A stretch of DNA of 48,239 nucleotides, from assembly GCA_009778325.1 (NCBI GenBank), contig WRJZ01000033.1, positions 1 through 48,239 of the forward strand, given 5' to 3'. The translations under genes and the position numbers were made by a program. Source of the stretch: Candidatus Endomicrobium neocapritermitis (lineage in GTDB: Bacteria > Elusimicrobiota > Endomicrobiia > Endomicrobiales > Endomicrobiaceae). Below the pieces are notes generated by a model. The model did no database searches, was not told the origin of the DNA, and worked only from the letters and a program-made list of their open reading frames with translations. Shown here piece by piece: positions 1 to 15,000 of this stretch (position 1 is its first letter; every line of letters begins with the position of its first letter).

Positions 1-3000
1 GGAATCAAGATATTCAGGCCAACATGGAAAGGAAACGGAAATATAAGAAAAGCGGTAGATGAAGTAAAAAGCGGCAAGAGCGTAAGAGAGGCGATAGGAT
101 TAACAACAAGCTCTTCAAGCAGCACAACAACATCCGCGACAACGCAAACAACAAGCACAACTAAAACAGAAGAAACAACGACACGGACAACTGCAGCAGA
201 GACAAAGCCGGAAGCAGCGCAGCCTGCCGTACAGACAAAACAAGAAACAGCAGTAGATACGGTAAAGAGTGCTGAAGAGCAAACCAAGCAACTGCTTAAA
301 ACGACAAAAAGAGAATTATTGAAAGACGGCAGCAGCTTAGGCAACGGTGTTGTTGCAAGGGTAATAGGAAAGGTAGCCGGACTTAAGCTTAGCAATGCCG
401 AAAGAAAAGAGATACGCAAAGCCGGTTCGATAAAGGAATTGAAAGCAATTGTAGTGAAGATGGAAGGTAAGAAGGGATTCTTTGCGAGAGCAGCGGTTAA
501 ATCGTTGAAAGCGACAATATCTAAAGCTGAAAGTAAACAGACAGCAAGCGAAGGCGGTAAAGAAGAATCTAAGAGTGACGGAGAAGGAGACGGAGCAAAA
601 GGCGAAAGCGATGTAAAATCCGAAGCAATAAAAGAGACAATAACGGCAAAAGCTGATGAAGCAGCCGATGATAAATATAACGGCCATGACCCTGAAGTTA
701 TAAGGAATATAGCCGAGCAAACAGGAATGACCGAAGAAGAGGTTATAGAGAAGTTTAATAATACAAGAGAAGCAACGCTTGAGTTTGACCGCGCGAACGG
801 GCTGGCGGAAGGCACAACCTTTAATAATGCAATAGCATTGTTGAAGCAGGGTTTTGAAACAGGCTTAAACATATTAAATTGCGCGTCTGAAGCGCTGTTT
901 AATACCCTGGGCGGAGCCGTATCGCAAGGCGTATTGGCATTGCAGGCGCTGTGCGCGGAAATAGCGATGGGCAATTTCAGCGAAGCGAATATAAAAGACG
1001 GACAGGTATATACAAGTTTGGCAGCGGTACAGGCAGTAGAAAATCAATACGGAAGAGAGTCGTCGGGATATTCGGTTGACGTTAACGGATTTGTGCAGGG
1101 CTTGCAGGAAGGCGACAAGGCGGTAATATGGGTTGACGGCAATCATTATATAACGGTAATAAAAAATAGCGACGGGACAGTAAACGTAATAGATCCGAAT
1201 AAGAATAACGGGCAGGCGATGACGTTTACGGCTGACGAGTTCAAGAAGCTGATGAACGGAGCGGAAGCGATAGCGGCAGACGGAAAGAAGGCGCAGGGAT
1301 ACAGCAAAGTGACGGACGCTAACGGCGAGATGAAAGTTTTGACTGACGCTAAGAGAATATCCGAAATAGGGCACAAGCTGGACGCAACCGGCATGAAGAA
1401 TATCATGGGAGCAAAAGGCGGTCCTTTTGGCGGGCTGGTTAGCGGGATAACCAAAGCGTTTAAATCAGTTGTAAACTCCGTTAAAAAAATCGTTAAATCC
1501 GCGATGAAAGCTATTGTTAAAGTCGTATATAATATCGCGGATAAAGTATTCGGCTGGATGTTCAAAGGCGTTGTAGGTCAGTTTCTCCAGAAGATTTTCG
1601 GCGATTTTATGATACCTATTATCCCCGGCCTGGTGTCCATAGGCTTTCAGGACGGCGGATTTCAGGTTATGGTTGGGCCGCATATTGCTTGCGGCAAAGA
1701 CTTTGTAGGCGTTGCATGGGGATATAACAACAAAACAGGAAACACTTTTGCGGCAGGAATTCAAATAGGGGATGCAAAAGGAGCAGGCGGCTTAACGTTG
1801 ATGTACAAAAAAGACGATTATTACGGCGTCAGATTTGAACTGCAGGCAGGCATAAGCTGGTTCGGTACGGTTGGAGTAACGGCAGGAATAAGTTATTGGG
1901 AAAGAGATCCCGACGGATTATACAGAGACGGCTGGAGCGTTAACGCCGGCGTAACTTTCTTGGGCGGAGCCGTCACCATAGGAGTTGAGTATAATTTCAG
2001 ATATCAGGAAATTAAAGTCGGATTGACAGTAGGATACAATGGCGTGGGTCTGCATCTCGGTTATTCATACAGCGCGGTAAGAGATGAAACCGGTTATAGT
2101 ATAGGTTTAAGATTTGGAAATAGCAGCGGCAGTATAACCTTAGGGTATAGCTATAAAGAAGGATTAGCCGGAACATACAATGAGAAAACCGGAAGATGGG
2201 AATTTGACGGCAAGAGCCGTACAAAAACTACAGGGTTCAGCATAGGTTTTGGCGCAACATCAAGTAGCGGGGTTTCTGGCAGCGTAACTTTAGGATTTAC
2301 CAAGACTGAAACCAATTGGAGAGATCAAAACGGAAATCTGGTATGCCGCGATACTTCCAGCGGATTTACAATAGGAATTCAAGGAGGTTATTCACCTGGC
2401 GCGTCAAACGGCAGATCAAATCCTGATGATTATAAAAAGGGCGGCAGTATGCTTGACGCTATGATTGACAGTATGCGCAACGGCGGTATGCTTTCAGGCT
2501 GGAGCACCATGGGCGGAGCGTCTAATTTCCGATTCGAGAAAGCAGGACAGGGATCGTATTCAATGACACTCGGGTACAGAAGCGGAAAAAGAGAATACTA
2601 CGATTCAAAAGGAAATGTTGTTGCTACTACGAATACCCAAGGAATTACGGTTGGTTTCGGTAACGAAAAAGGCGGAGCTACCATTCATGTGGATTGGTCC
2701 AGCGGGACAAAAGTGGATTCAAACGGGAATATAGTCAGCGCAAGTGATTGGAGTCTCTCAGGCTATGTAGATCCTAGTTTACTTGGCAGCGCACTGTCGA
2801 GTTTAGGTAACTCGGACGGTACCGGTATTCTAGCCACAATGGGCCAAATGCTGACCGCCGCCTCACGAGGTTTTGCAGGATTAGGGGACTATCTTAGAGC
2901 AGTGTTTCCTAGCTTAACGAATGCGAATGATCCGACCAAGCCGCCAAGCGCGATGGATAAGTTCATAAATGCATTTGAGAGCGCTTATAATAAGGTGATG

Positions 3001-6000
3001 AATTTCTTGGTCCAACAGCAGAAGCCGATAGATCCGGCAAAAGAATTTGGTGTCAAAGTAGATGAGAATGGGAATATCAAAAACGGAAACTATACATCGC
3101 AATATGATCCAAACAAAAAGCTTGTTATAAACGAAAACAATATGCAAATATTGCAAGGCGACAAGCTAATATCCTCAGTTACTAATAATGGAATGTTAAA
3201 TGGTTTGTTCTCTGCTTCTTTGAACATGAACGGCAATTGGGCGGAAACAACAAAAGGATATTTTGACAAACCGATCAGTCAATTACAGATGTTGGACATG
3301 ACATCCATGGCTTACTCTCAAGGCGAAGTAGGATTTATGAAAGCCGTGTTTTCCCAGCAGGCATTTCACTCCTTTGAGGCGCAGTCGGGCACGGTGTATA
3401 CGAAAAACCGTGACGGATCTATATCTGCTAACACAAGCGGAACAAAGCCGGAAGCCAAGTCCTCAGTTGATGATTATTACGACATAAAATCCGGAGACAA
3501 TAAAGTTATATTTCTGACAACCTCCGGAAGGGATCAAGGCTACGGTATATCTGCGAAAGTATATACGGTAACAACAGAAAAAACGTCTGTTTCTAAACAG
3601 CTGGCTGACGGAACGTACGGAATACTCACCAGAAATTTAGCCGGCGGTCAGGTTATATCGGATGTTTTAACCGGCGGTAAATCTGTATACGGCGATTACG
3701 CGGTTGACTATAGCCTTGTCGATGTCGACGGGGAGCTGAAACTGAAAGCGACACAGGTCTTTACAATGGTAAGCACGCCGGACGGCGTCCTTTCATCGGG
3801 GCAAAAAATAATAAGTTTAGATAAGAAAGGCAGCTCAAGCGCCGAAGGAAAACCCGGCAGCAAAGGGGATAGTTCCGATTCAACAAATCCAAACGAACTT
3901 ATCCGTACATCGGCCAATATGGGTGCTTATCCTAGCGGCAACACCATGCCCTCTAATGTATCTCAGAATGACATATATGCCGCGCTGATTAATGAAGCGC
4001 TGGGAACAAGTTACAGCGCAAAGGATTTAAATCTCAGCGCCTCTGTTTATTATTATAACAGCGCCAAAAACGAGGTTTCAAAGAAAGAGACGCTTGGAAA
4101 CGGTTCAACAAGGACTACAACCGGAACTCTTGCTGATGGTAAACGCTTTGCCGATGTTGTTGGCGGAGACGATAATATTATCAATCAAGCTATTTTCAAG
4201 GAAAGCGGCGTACAAGTTGTCCACACGGATACGATAAAAACAGCAGACGGAAAGGAAGTGACACGAACAACGTTCTCATCGGCAAAAGTAGGAGCAGACG
4301 GCAAGATAAACTTAGACAGCCTTGAAAGTACTGCCCCTCAATTAATCGATTTCGGAAACGGGTATAAAATTCAGACTACTGTCACAAATGCAAATAAGAT
4401 AATGAATGACAATTATACTCCTGAATACGCGAACGCGGACGGAGGCAACGGCGTCGTTGCAACGCGCATTGTTGACGGAGCGACGTTAAGCAACGTTGCT
4501 GTTAACGTCAGCATAATTGAAGGCAAGCTGCAGGTATCTGTGGTAAAAGGGCCGGACGGCAAAGTGCACGGGGAAGCATTATTTAACAGCGAAAAGGGAG
4601 ATACAAAGTCGAGTATAAAGGCCAATGTCGAAGTGATTATGGATCAAAAAACCGGCGAATGGAAAATAAATATTCCAGACAATGCTGCCGGAACAAGACT
4701 CAATGAGCTTAAAGACGGTACCAAAATACAAGAAAATGTAACCATGCAAAACGGGCAATGGGTAGCTAAAGACTTCAGTTCTTCTATATTAAAGTCGTCT
4801 GTGTTAATAAACGGCGTAAGCATTACGGAACAGATTTTGAACGCGAACGTTGAATACGACGGTAAAGGCGGTTATAAAATAATCGCTAAAGACGGGGTTA
4901 CAAAAGGACAATTCATTTCTGAAACTAAAGATAAAGACGGGAAAATAATAGCAAAGGACTTCTTCACTGATTTGGCTTATGGTTCGATGACGGGCGTTTT
5001 GGATAGAGTAAAAGCCGGCGAAAAATTGGATTCCATCTTAAGCGGCAGCAATAAAACATTGTGGGTAATCAATGATGACGGAACCAGTACGGTCGAAGTG
5101 CACATTAATGCAGGTACAATAAGGAATGATGTAACAATTACGTCAAAAGTTGATTTCAAATATGAGATAAATGCAGAAGGGGTACCGAAGGTTGTTTCCG
5201 GAAGCGATAAAGTTAAAGGTTATTACACAAACGCAGATGGTAGAGAATTCGACATTGACGCGAAGTTTGGATTAACCGCCGAAGGAATATCGATTAACGG
5301 AAAAATAATAGTAGGCAATGATAAGAATAAACAGCCGTTTGTAATGACGTCGGCCGGAAGCGGAGGCGGCGGCGGACAAGGCTCCGCGCCGGATACGAGG
5401 GATGCTAGTGATACGAAAGCCAAAATAATAAGCGAAGACGGAAGAACAATAATTACAGACGGTACTATATCTCTCAGAGACGGCAAGGCTGTCATATTTG
5501 GAGATAAAGCAATAGCGCTGACAGGGTCACAGCTTATGACCGAGGCCGGCGGCCTCGTAACACTCCACAAAGACCATACGATGATTAACGGACAGTGGAG
5601 AACCGGCACTGAATTTGACAAAAAAGGCAATTTTATACAAGGGGATTCAACCAACGCCTATTCATATAATGATGGCGGCGTTGCGGCGGCAAAAGCGGCA
5701 GGAGAGATGTTAGAAGCGCTTGGATATAGCAGCGGAGGCATCGCGTCAATAGAAAACCTGCTGAAGGGTCCGCAATCCGGCAATATACCGACAAACGGAC
5801 TGCAGATTATTGAAAATGCTTTGCGCAGCAACGGCGGAACAGGTAAAGCAGTTGAAGCGAAAGTCGGACTTGATTCCAAAGGTAACGAAGTACAGTTTGG
5901 AGGGGTTGCCTTGCCCACAGGAATTGATGTGTTGTTCAAGCTTGACGACAAAGGCAATCTTGGATTATTTGCCGTGAATAATTTTAATACTATCGGATCT

Positions 6001-9000
6001 CTTCCTAAAGATTATGAGCTGATGAGGGCAAGCGGCATTGCCTCTAATGTAGTAAACCTCGAGTTTAAAAAAGATCAGCAGATAACTCTCGCAAACGGAT
6101 TGATAAATTATTTTGACCGTTACGGAGATCATTATATTACAAACTCCGCTGGTATGAAAATAACTGTTGACGGAGTGGAGAAGATTTTTGAGAAAGGCGA
6201 CTTAAAAATTTCAACTGATAAGGCAGGTAATTTCGTTGCAGATTTAAGCGGAAGAAAAGATTTCGTTTTCGTTCACAACGGAGACAATGTGCAAATGATC
6301 AGCGCCAAGGTTGATATCAGCGACAGCTCTTTCAATATAATTGAAGCAGATCTTAAGCTTATCGGCGTCAAGGTTGAAAATACGAAAGGAGAAGGCGGAG
6401 AGGGCGGCGGAGTAAAAACAGTGTTTAAAGGAACTGTGCACGCTGGAAAAGCTGACGGAATATTAACCGTTTCAGGCGTAAATTTTTCAAGCGAAAATTT
6501 TCTCAGCGGAATAATTACAATAAACAACCTATACTCTGTAGGCAGCGAATTCTACAAAGGAAGCGATGTCATCGGGCATGGCAAAGTTAAGAGCGGCACA
6601 GTGCGTATAGTTAGTATAGACGCAAACGGACAGCGCATATTGGTTTCCGTTGGCGGCAGAGCTGAAATCACAAGCGGAAGTTTGAAGTCAGCAGGCGGAT
6701 TGATAACAGAAAAATACAACGAGAAAGGATGTATAGAAAAGACAAGAACAATAGACAAGGGCGGAAGCGGTTGGAACGGCGTGGATAAGGAAGGTAATAA
6801 GTTAACAGGTAAATGTGATAAAGGAACTCTTTTTGTTCAAAAGTTTGCTATTGATTATGTGACTGTTGACGGACAGCGTATAGGTGTTCCTACAGATAAA
6901 GTAGCAAGTTCATACTGGAAAGGGTCAGTAACTTTAACTGCTGAAACGGCAGAAGGAAAAGGTACATATAATTTTAAACTTAACGCTGACGGAAAAACAT
7001 TAAATTATAACAGCGGAACCGCCATAATCGGTGGTAAGACATACCAAGTAAAGAACGGGCAAGTTACTATTCCTGCGTCTGCGGCAGATAAGTTTGTTTT
7101 TAATGCTCAGGATATGCGTTATGATGTGACTACCGCCAAAGGAATGAAAGCATTTACAGTCGCTGTACATCAGGAAATTAAAGCCGAAAAAGAAAGGCAG
7201 TTGCAAAGGACAGGAGAATATGCTACAGCCAGAATTGCCGAACTTGAAAAAGTTTTTGGTAAAGGTAATGTTAAAATTCAAGATGTACTTATGCCGAATA
7301 AGTCAGGATTTGTTCCTGTAAGTGATTTAAACACATTCCTAAAAGGTGTAGATGTATTATCGCAGCCTTCTGTAAACTTTATAAACGAAGTTGCTAAGAA
7401 TAATACAAAAGTTATTGTAGTTACAGTTGACGGCAGAGAGTATCGTTACAATACTAATGACGGTAAGGAAATGGCAAATCTTGACCGTAAAGCGTCTGAG
7501 GTTAAAAATAGAGAAATTGCTGCACAAATTGTAAAAGATACTAAAGGCTTGGTTAAGGACAACCAGACATTAGGATATTATTATGATAAAGGAAAAGACT
7601 ATACGGCTGTAGGCGTAATAGACACTATGAAAATGCAAGAAGTGAAGCCCGGCGAAACAGGAAATTTTTATGTTCCTGGTGCAAATGGACAGCCGGGGAC
7701 GTGGTATAAGATTGTAGATTCAGGCCCTTATGGAAGTCAGAGTATATCTACTGTTAACGCCCGTACGACCTTCTCTGTATTATCAAGGGGTGAAAACGGC
7801 AAAGTAACAGTGATGGAGGGATTTAATAACGGCAATTATAGCGCTAAATTAACAGAATATCATCTTTCTTATAATTCTGCCGGCGAAATTACTCAGGTTG
7901 CAAAACTTGAACTTGCGCATGAACGTGAAGGATGGATAATTCCTTCAACTGTTATTAATGTTACTCAAACAACGTATTCAAGTATTGCTGACGCTGTAAA
8001 TGGTCAAAACGGCAGTAAGCCTATTATTAGCACGGTATCCGGAGGCTCTTCAGACTCTGTATATGACGCATATCACTCATTATTTGCTTACGGTATGGGA
8101 AAAGATGCCCATTTCAAAAGCAATAATATGATAGTCGAATCTTCAGTTATAGGCGATAACAGGTATTCCTATATTACTCTTATCACGGATAATGGCGCTA
8201 AAAAAGATAAAGACAGAAAGATACAAACCGTAACGCAGTATCAAACGGTTGCTGATGCAAAGACCGGCTTTGTTATGGAAAATTCGGTAATTTCCTGCAA
8301 TGTTAATGTCAGACCGGATAATATAGAACGTATTGACCAAAGAAATGGTCAGACGACATACGGTACACAAAAAGTTATTGATTATTATGCGAATGCCTTA
8401 AAGAACGGCAATGCGGATATCATAAGATATACTTCAAACAAATACAATAATGACGGAAGCATAGCAAGTTCTTTTAACGCTGATTCCGGCGGAAGAGCTT
8501 ATGTTGATAGAAACGGCGTTGTTCAGGCCGTATTCAACATAAAAGATTCTAACGGGCAAAGCATATCGTCTGCCATGCCTACTTTTTACACTTCTCTTGC
8601 GGATGATTTAGCGTTTAATGCCGGCGCAAAAAGCGCTACTGTTTTAAGCGGCCTTGATCTAAACGGCATCACTTTTGGCGGAGCATCTTTAAATAATATG
8701 ATTGCCCTGAAATATGATTGGGATCTTTTTACCAACTCGTATACTTTAGTCGATCTTCAAACCGGAAAACTTTTTTATGGCACGCAAAAGGATAAAGCTT
8801 ATTACTTCCGTGCATACGGCGACAATGATACAGAAGTGTTGAGACTGCAGGAAATCGGCGATAGAGATATAAAGCTTTCTTTGTTTTCAGAGAAGGGTGA
8901 TATTATTACTCCGAAAACACAAATTTCCATATCTCATAATTCTTTTACCGGTTTAATTTCCGTTGAAACAATGAGTATGATTGACCCATCTAAAAATCTT

Positions 9001-12000
9001 ATAGAAAAAACGTCTAGCACTTTAGACGTGCTTGGCAACAGAACCAATCAAGTTATTCAGGCAAATACATATGAATGGAGTCCGGATAAAGAAGGAAATA
9101 TTGATTTGGGTACGATAAAACACTTTATAAATATTAGCGGATATTATGAATCTTATGACAGGAATAATAATCTGTTAGAGAAAAAAGAGATAGGAACAGG
9201 TTCGCTTGACGGAAGAGGAAGTGCTGCTATGAGGGATATAAAATGGGACGAAAAAGGCAGCATTATTCAATATATTCCTCAAAATTATCAAGTAACTCAG
9301 TATAAGCTTTTAGATATCACTTATTCTGACGGAACAGTTCAGCAGGAATGGAGAAAAACAAGCGCGACAATATTAGACGGCGGCAAGATTACTAATATAT
9401 CTTCTAAGGATGACAGATATGTCTTATCAAGCAGCAGTTTTTATAATGACATTACGTTTAAAACATCCCAAGCTGATAAAAAAGACGGTTGGAAAGTAGA
9501 ATCTTACAGCCTGGTTGAAGGTGTTCGGGAAGTCTCTTATGCTTATAAATATGGACTGGATGGGGAAATGATCGGCGGTCCTGACGGAATAATGACCGGC
9601 GACAAAACGATGTCTAGATTTGAAGTGACATATAATACACAATATTCAAGCGATGGGGTTGACTTTAGTTCTTCTATAGAAGGTAATGTATATGCTTCAA
9701 AAACAAGAACCGATACTATTTCTATGAAGGTCGAAGAAAAAGAAATTGTGAACGGAGAATATACAGGAAAGACCAGAGAGTCCACAAAGACCATAGAGTA
9801 CACGAATAATGAGCGTTATTCAACTGTTGTTACGAATTATTATGGCGTGAGAAAAGAATCTACGCTTCTTATCAACGGAAATATTACAAGCGTTGCTAAT
9901 GCAACTTCGGAAACAGTTGTTTCAGGATATACTCAAACAGTTATAACAAAGGATGAAAAGGGTTATCCTATCCGTGAAAACGTGACGAGCATCAAAGATA
10001 TAACCACGCTGAATTACAGCGACGGTTCTTCTAAGACGGTAAGAAATCTAAATTCCGAAAGTACATATTCCGAGAACACTAAAACACAGCAATTGAACGG
10101 TCTTTTCTTCAATGGTTCTTCTACTACTACGGAATTTGGAGTGCAGGAAATTATACATACCGATAAATTCGGAAATTCCACAACAATAAGAACTTTTGAA
10201 AAATCAATAGTTACAGATTCAAACGGCAGGCTTCTCCAGAAAGCTGAAAACGGCTGGACATATACAGCCGTTGTAAATATGCCTGACGGCAGTACGACAA
10301 AATCAGTTGTAAGGGAAACTGACAAAACCATAAATGATACTTACAAGGACAGCATACTTTCTCCTATTAAAGGTTTCGGCTCGCTTGCCACAACTACAAT
10401 ACTAACCAATACTGCCAGTTATGAATATTATATAGATAATAAGCTTATACATACCTATAGCGATAACGAAATTAAGGTTATAGGATACGGTATGCCTATT
10501 AACTCCGCTCAGACAAAAGAGTTTATTGCTACCGGAAATATAACAATAAGAGAAGGCAGAGAGATATATTCCGAAAGTTTTAACTATACCGCTCCTGACG
10601 GAACAGTAAGCGATCAGGCTGCTTATTCACAATATACAAAAGTTTCTTACGATTATATTGGCGGGACAGTTGCGGAGACAACCGGGCGTAAGGATTTTAT
10701 TAAAGAAAAAATATATGAGGATGGGATTTACATAGGTTACAAAGAAATTGAAAATATCGACAGATATACGACAAAGACTTACGAGTTTGACAAAGACAGT
10801 GACAGTAAAGGCAAGCTTAACAAAATTGAAGAAGGTTATAGCAGAGAATATGATATTAATGTTGCAGATTACACGAGAACAAGTCGTTCCGAATCATTTA
10901 GTCAAGTTGCGGATTATGAAAACGGACAATTCTATATCGTTGCAAATACCAATATTTTTACGAAGCTACAATATACTTCCGATGGAAAATTAATTGACAA
11001 AGAAGTGTCAGGTACTACAAAGAGATGGGATTTTGCCAGCGCCGAATCCGTGTTGGGCGTTAATTTTGATGGAATTAAGAACGCTAAAGGATATTGGAAC
11101 GACGGAATGCTTAATGCGCAGCAAAGTTATTCTTACACTAATAAGAATTTTACGCAAGACGCATGGGGAAGAGAAACGGGTTATGACTTTACAAGAACTT
11201 ATTTTGCGGGCGAATATAAAGGCAAAACAGTAACGGGACGCAATACCACCGAATATGTGCAATATGGAACAGCGGGAGGTACGGCTTATACAACTTATTC
11301 GTCGGTTTCTAAAGCGTACACTGTTGACGGCGTGCCTGTAAATGCAGGAATCAGCGATGGAAAAGATGGAAACGGGCATTTCAAAGTATTAGACCAAAAC
11401 GGCGGATATTTTGCCAACAGCGGCGTGGGCAATACTTCGGCATATAAATCAATAGAATCAAGCAATATAATGAGCGTCTACATAAGCAATATAGCCGCGG
11501 AGATGTTGTCCGACGGAATGATGTATAAAAACTTTGCAAAAATGATGACGATAGAAGCGACAGACACGCAAAAAGGAATGATAAAAGTAGCGGTAGGCGC
11601 AGCTATTGCCGTTGCAGTAGTTGTTACGACTGTTCTAACATGCGGATTAGCTGCTTCTGCGTGGCTTGCTGCTTTTACTAGTGTGTCAGCGGCTTTAAAA
11701 GTTGCGTTTGTTATTGGTATTGCGGGTTACAGCGCATATTTTGCTTACAATAAAGTAGGCGATGCTGTTGACCATGCTTATGAAGGACAATGGGGCGCAT
11801 TTGCCATGGATTTAGTCGGCATAGGCATTTCTTTCTTTGGCGGCGGATTGGCAAGTGGTGCTTTTAAAATAGCCGGAGGTCTCAAAGCAGGAGTAATGAA
11901 GCTTGCTTCAGGTACTGTTTGGAAAGAAGGATTTATTAAGTCCATGGGAATGCAGGTAACTAAAGAAAGCATTAAGGACGCTACTAAATTGGCTGCTAGT

Positions 12001-15000
12001 GTTGTTAACCGTGCTGCTGTTGGAGCCGGTGTAGGTATGGGTTTAAATGCGACCTATCAGTATATAAATAATGGCGGTTGGGATAATTTTAGCTGGAGCA
12101 GTTTTGCTCGCAGCGGCATAGAAGGCGCTTTATTAAATGTAGCTTGGCGCGGTTCAACTGGCGCTTGGGGGAAGACTGTCCAAGGCTTCAGAGGCGCTGG
12201 TTTTAAGGCTCAAGCCGGTATTACATTGAGAGCTACAAGTTTCTTAGGCTCAAAAGTTTTAAGCACTAGTATGATTCATATTGCAATGGGACAGTCTCAA
12301 TACGCTTTTGAAAACGGAAATTATGTGGGCGCGGCATTTAACTTGTTTATAGCTGTAGCTTTCTCTTTCCAGTCAATGATGGGTAATAGAAGAGCTGCTG
12401 AAGCAAAAGAGCTTAACGCTAAACAAAAAACTGACGCACAAGCTGAAGCAAAAGGACTAAAAGATAAACAAAAAGCTGAAGTAAAAGAACTGAAAGATAA
12501 ACAAAGAGCTGAAGTAAAAGAACTGAAAGATAAACAAAGAGCTGAAGTAAAAGAATTGGAAGCGAAAGGCGCAACACAAGCTCAAGTAAAACAACTTAAA
12601 GCGCAACAAAAAACTGATATAGCAAAACTTGAATCAAAATACGCCAGTGCAGAGCAACAAAGAGTAATGCAAATCAAGGAGAAATATGTTACAGAATATC
12701 AAGGGTTAACAACTTTCCGGCAAAAATTTACTTATCATGCCGAAACAGCGGCAATGTTTGGTGTGGCTGCGGCTTCTATGAGCGCAATGATGACAATATC
12801 CGGAAATCTGTCACAAGGTAAAAATCCTTTTACCGGCTTGGATATGGATAATTTAATGGCTGCGTATACCTTAGGAGCTGCTTTTGGATTGTTTGGAAGC
12901 ATTGTTACAAGGAATACAGGCAGTTTTAGGTTCTGGTCTCAAGATGTTATAGGAGGAACTCTTGCAGGCTTAGCTAGCCCAGCGACAATGTTTACTGCAT
13001 TAGGTTCAGCGGCTCATCTTGCAACTTTTAACGCTGTAGCTATGCCTATGCTTCATTTTGCTTTTGATACGGTTAAAATACAACTAAACGATACATTTAA
13101 TACAGATTATTTTGATACTCATTACAAAGGTTCTGATATTACTGAAATCTGGGGTAAAGCATGGGGAGATTATACAGCCATATTTTCCTTCGATGTTTCC
13201 GATAAACATACGCGTGAAGTATGGGCTGAAATAGTAGCAAGCGGCGCCGGTATGGGCGGAGTTGTTTCTCCTTTCTTCGGTATGGCGCTGCCGGCTTATG
13301 CTTTTGGCGGAAGAATCGGAAATATGTTTGTAAAGATAGCTGAAAGCGGAAACTTTGTTGCAGCTATCCCGGGAGTAGGAGGATTAGTTCAAAGATTAGG
13401 AGCTGGCGTAAATACGGCGATTACGCTTAAACAGTTTGAACTTGCGGAATATATCGGTACTGCGGCAGGAGGATGGCTTGACGATCGTCTCGGAATGGAG
13501 AAGAAGTATCAATTAACCAATGGCGAAATGGGCGGATTCTTTGCTTATTCTCTCGGAGCTGTAGCAATGCTATTAGTTCCAAGTAAATCAGGAATGAAAG
13601 CTCTGGATAAAGCCGGCGCTCAGGAATATTTCAAAAATAATCCGGTAGTAAGAAGTCCGGATATGGAACGTTCAGCAAGCAGAGCGCTTGTTGAAGCCGA
13701 GTCCGGTCAAACATTAAGCAGACTTGCAGATCCGTCTGTGAACAGTATTGTTATGAAAGATGCAAAAAATAATTCGTATGTAATAGATATGGCAGGCAGA
13801 GAAGCGCTTAGAGAAGCGGCTAAAGCAGAAATCAATAACAGAGTTGCCGCTCGTACGGAATTATCTTATGCCGAACTTGCATATTATGCCAAATATGGAG
13901 TTGAAGTTGACGGTATAAGGATCAATCAGGAAATTTTAGCGGGAGCTATGGGTGTCAGATATGCTGAAGCTGATTTTGCCGGTAAGTTTGAAATAGCAAA
14001 ACAAATAGACGAATTATTGGCTCCTAAAAATGAAGCGGCAAACAGAGAACTTAATAATAAAGCGCTCGATATTTTAAGGAGTCAAACACAGGAAAAAGAA
14101 AATACAATAAGCAGAAGAGATGAATTTTTAAGTAAAGATGCCAATAATGCCGAAAGAGATGCATTATCTGCGCTTAGGAGTTTAGATAAAGACCTTGCCC
14201 AATTAACCGAAGCGTTAAATAATGTTCCGAAATGGAATACACAGGAACGTATAAAAATTCAGACAGAAATTGATAAAGTGAACACAGAGCATATTCAAAA
14301 AACGGAAATGCTTGACAAGAGTGGTATTGTTTCAGTTAATCGCGCTGAATTTGAAAGAATGAGCGGTGAAGTTAAGGCTTCAAGAGATTTGTTAAATAAT
14401 GCGGAAAGGAATTTATCTGCGCTTAGGAGTTTAGATAAAGACCTTGCCCAATTAACCGAAGCGTTAAATAATGTTCCGAAATGGAACACGCAGGAACATG
14501 CAAAAATTCAGATGGAAATTGATAAAGTGAATAAAGAAATCGATTCAAAAACTGCTCTAGTTGATATGGATGCCAAAGTACAATTTATTCGTGCAAGCAT
14601 TGAACGTGAATTGATGAGCAGTATGGACTTTTTAAGCCTTGGCTTAAAAGGCGGAGAAAAAATAGAATCTGTTAGAGTTGACGGTACAAAATATAAAGTT
14701 ACGGCAGAGATGAGGGAAAAATCTTATGAAATAGTTAAAAGATATGCGGAAGATATAATAAGTCAATACGAGGCATTAAAAGAAAATGTTAATAAATTAA
14801 AAGAAGGCAAAGGAAAAGATGTTATTGTTTTTGAAGAGTTCAAATTAGAAAAACTCAAAGAAGCTTTAAATGAAGTAATGCGCCAGGAAGGAAATGAAAT
14901 AACAATGAGAGCGCAAAGAGAAATAACTGGAGAGGCTTTTGAACGTGTGATAAAAGCTTCTGAGTTTGCAAAACAAGAGTTTTCTCCAGAGTTATTGAAA

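Noticed and set aside
319-321. TTG as start of the giant gene
   Set aside because: The frame is open upstream to base 1 with protein-like sequence (Thr/Ser-rich linker). No ribosome-binding site precedes it.
10748-11233. Two plus-strand ORFs of about 80 codons inside the giant gene
   Set aside because: They lie in another frame within clearly coding sequence, have no ribosome-binding site and no recognisable protein features.
2800-11500. RHS/YD-repeat toxin assignment for the beta-rich region
   Set aside because: Asp/Gly-turn beta patterns are present, but no canonical YD repeats or RHS core motif (such as the PxxxxDPxGL boundary) was found.
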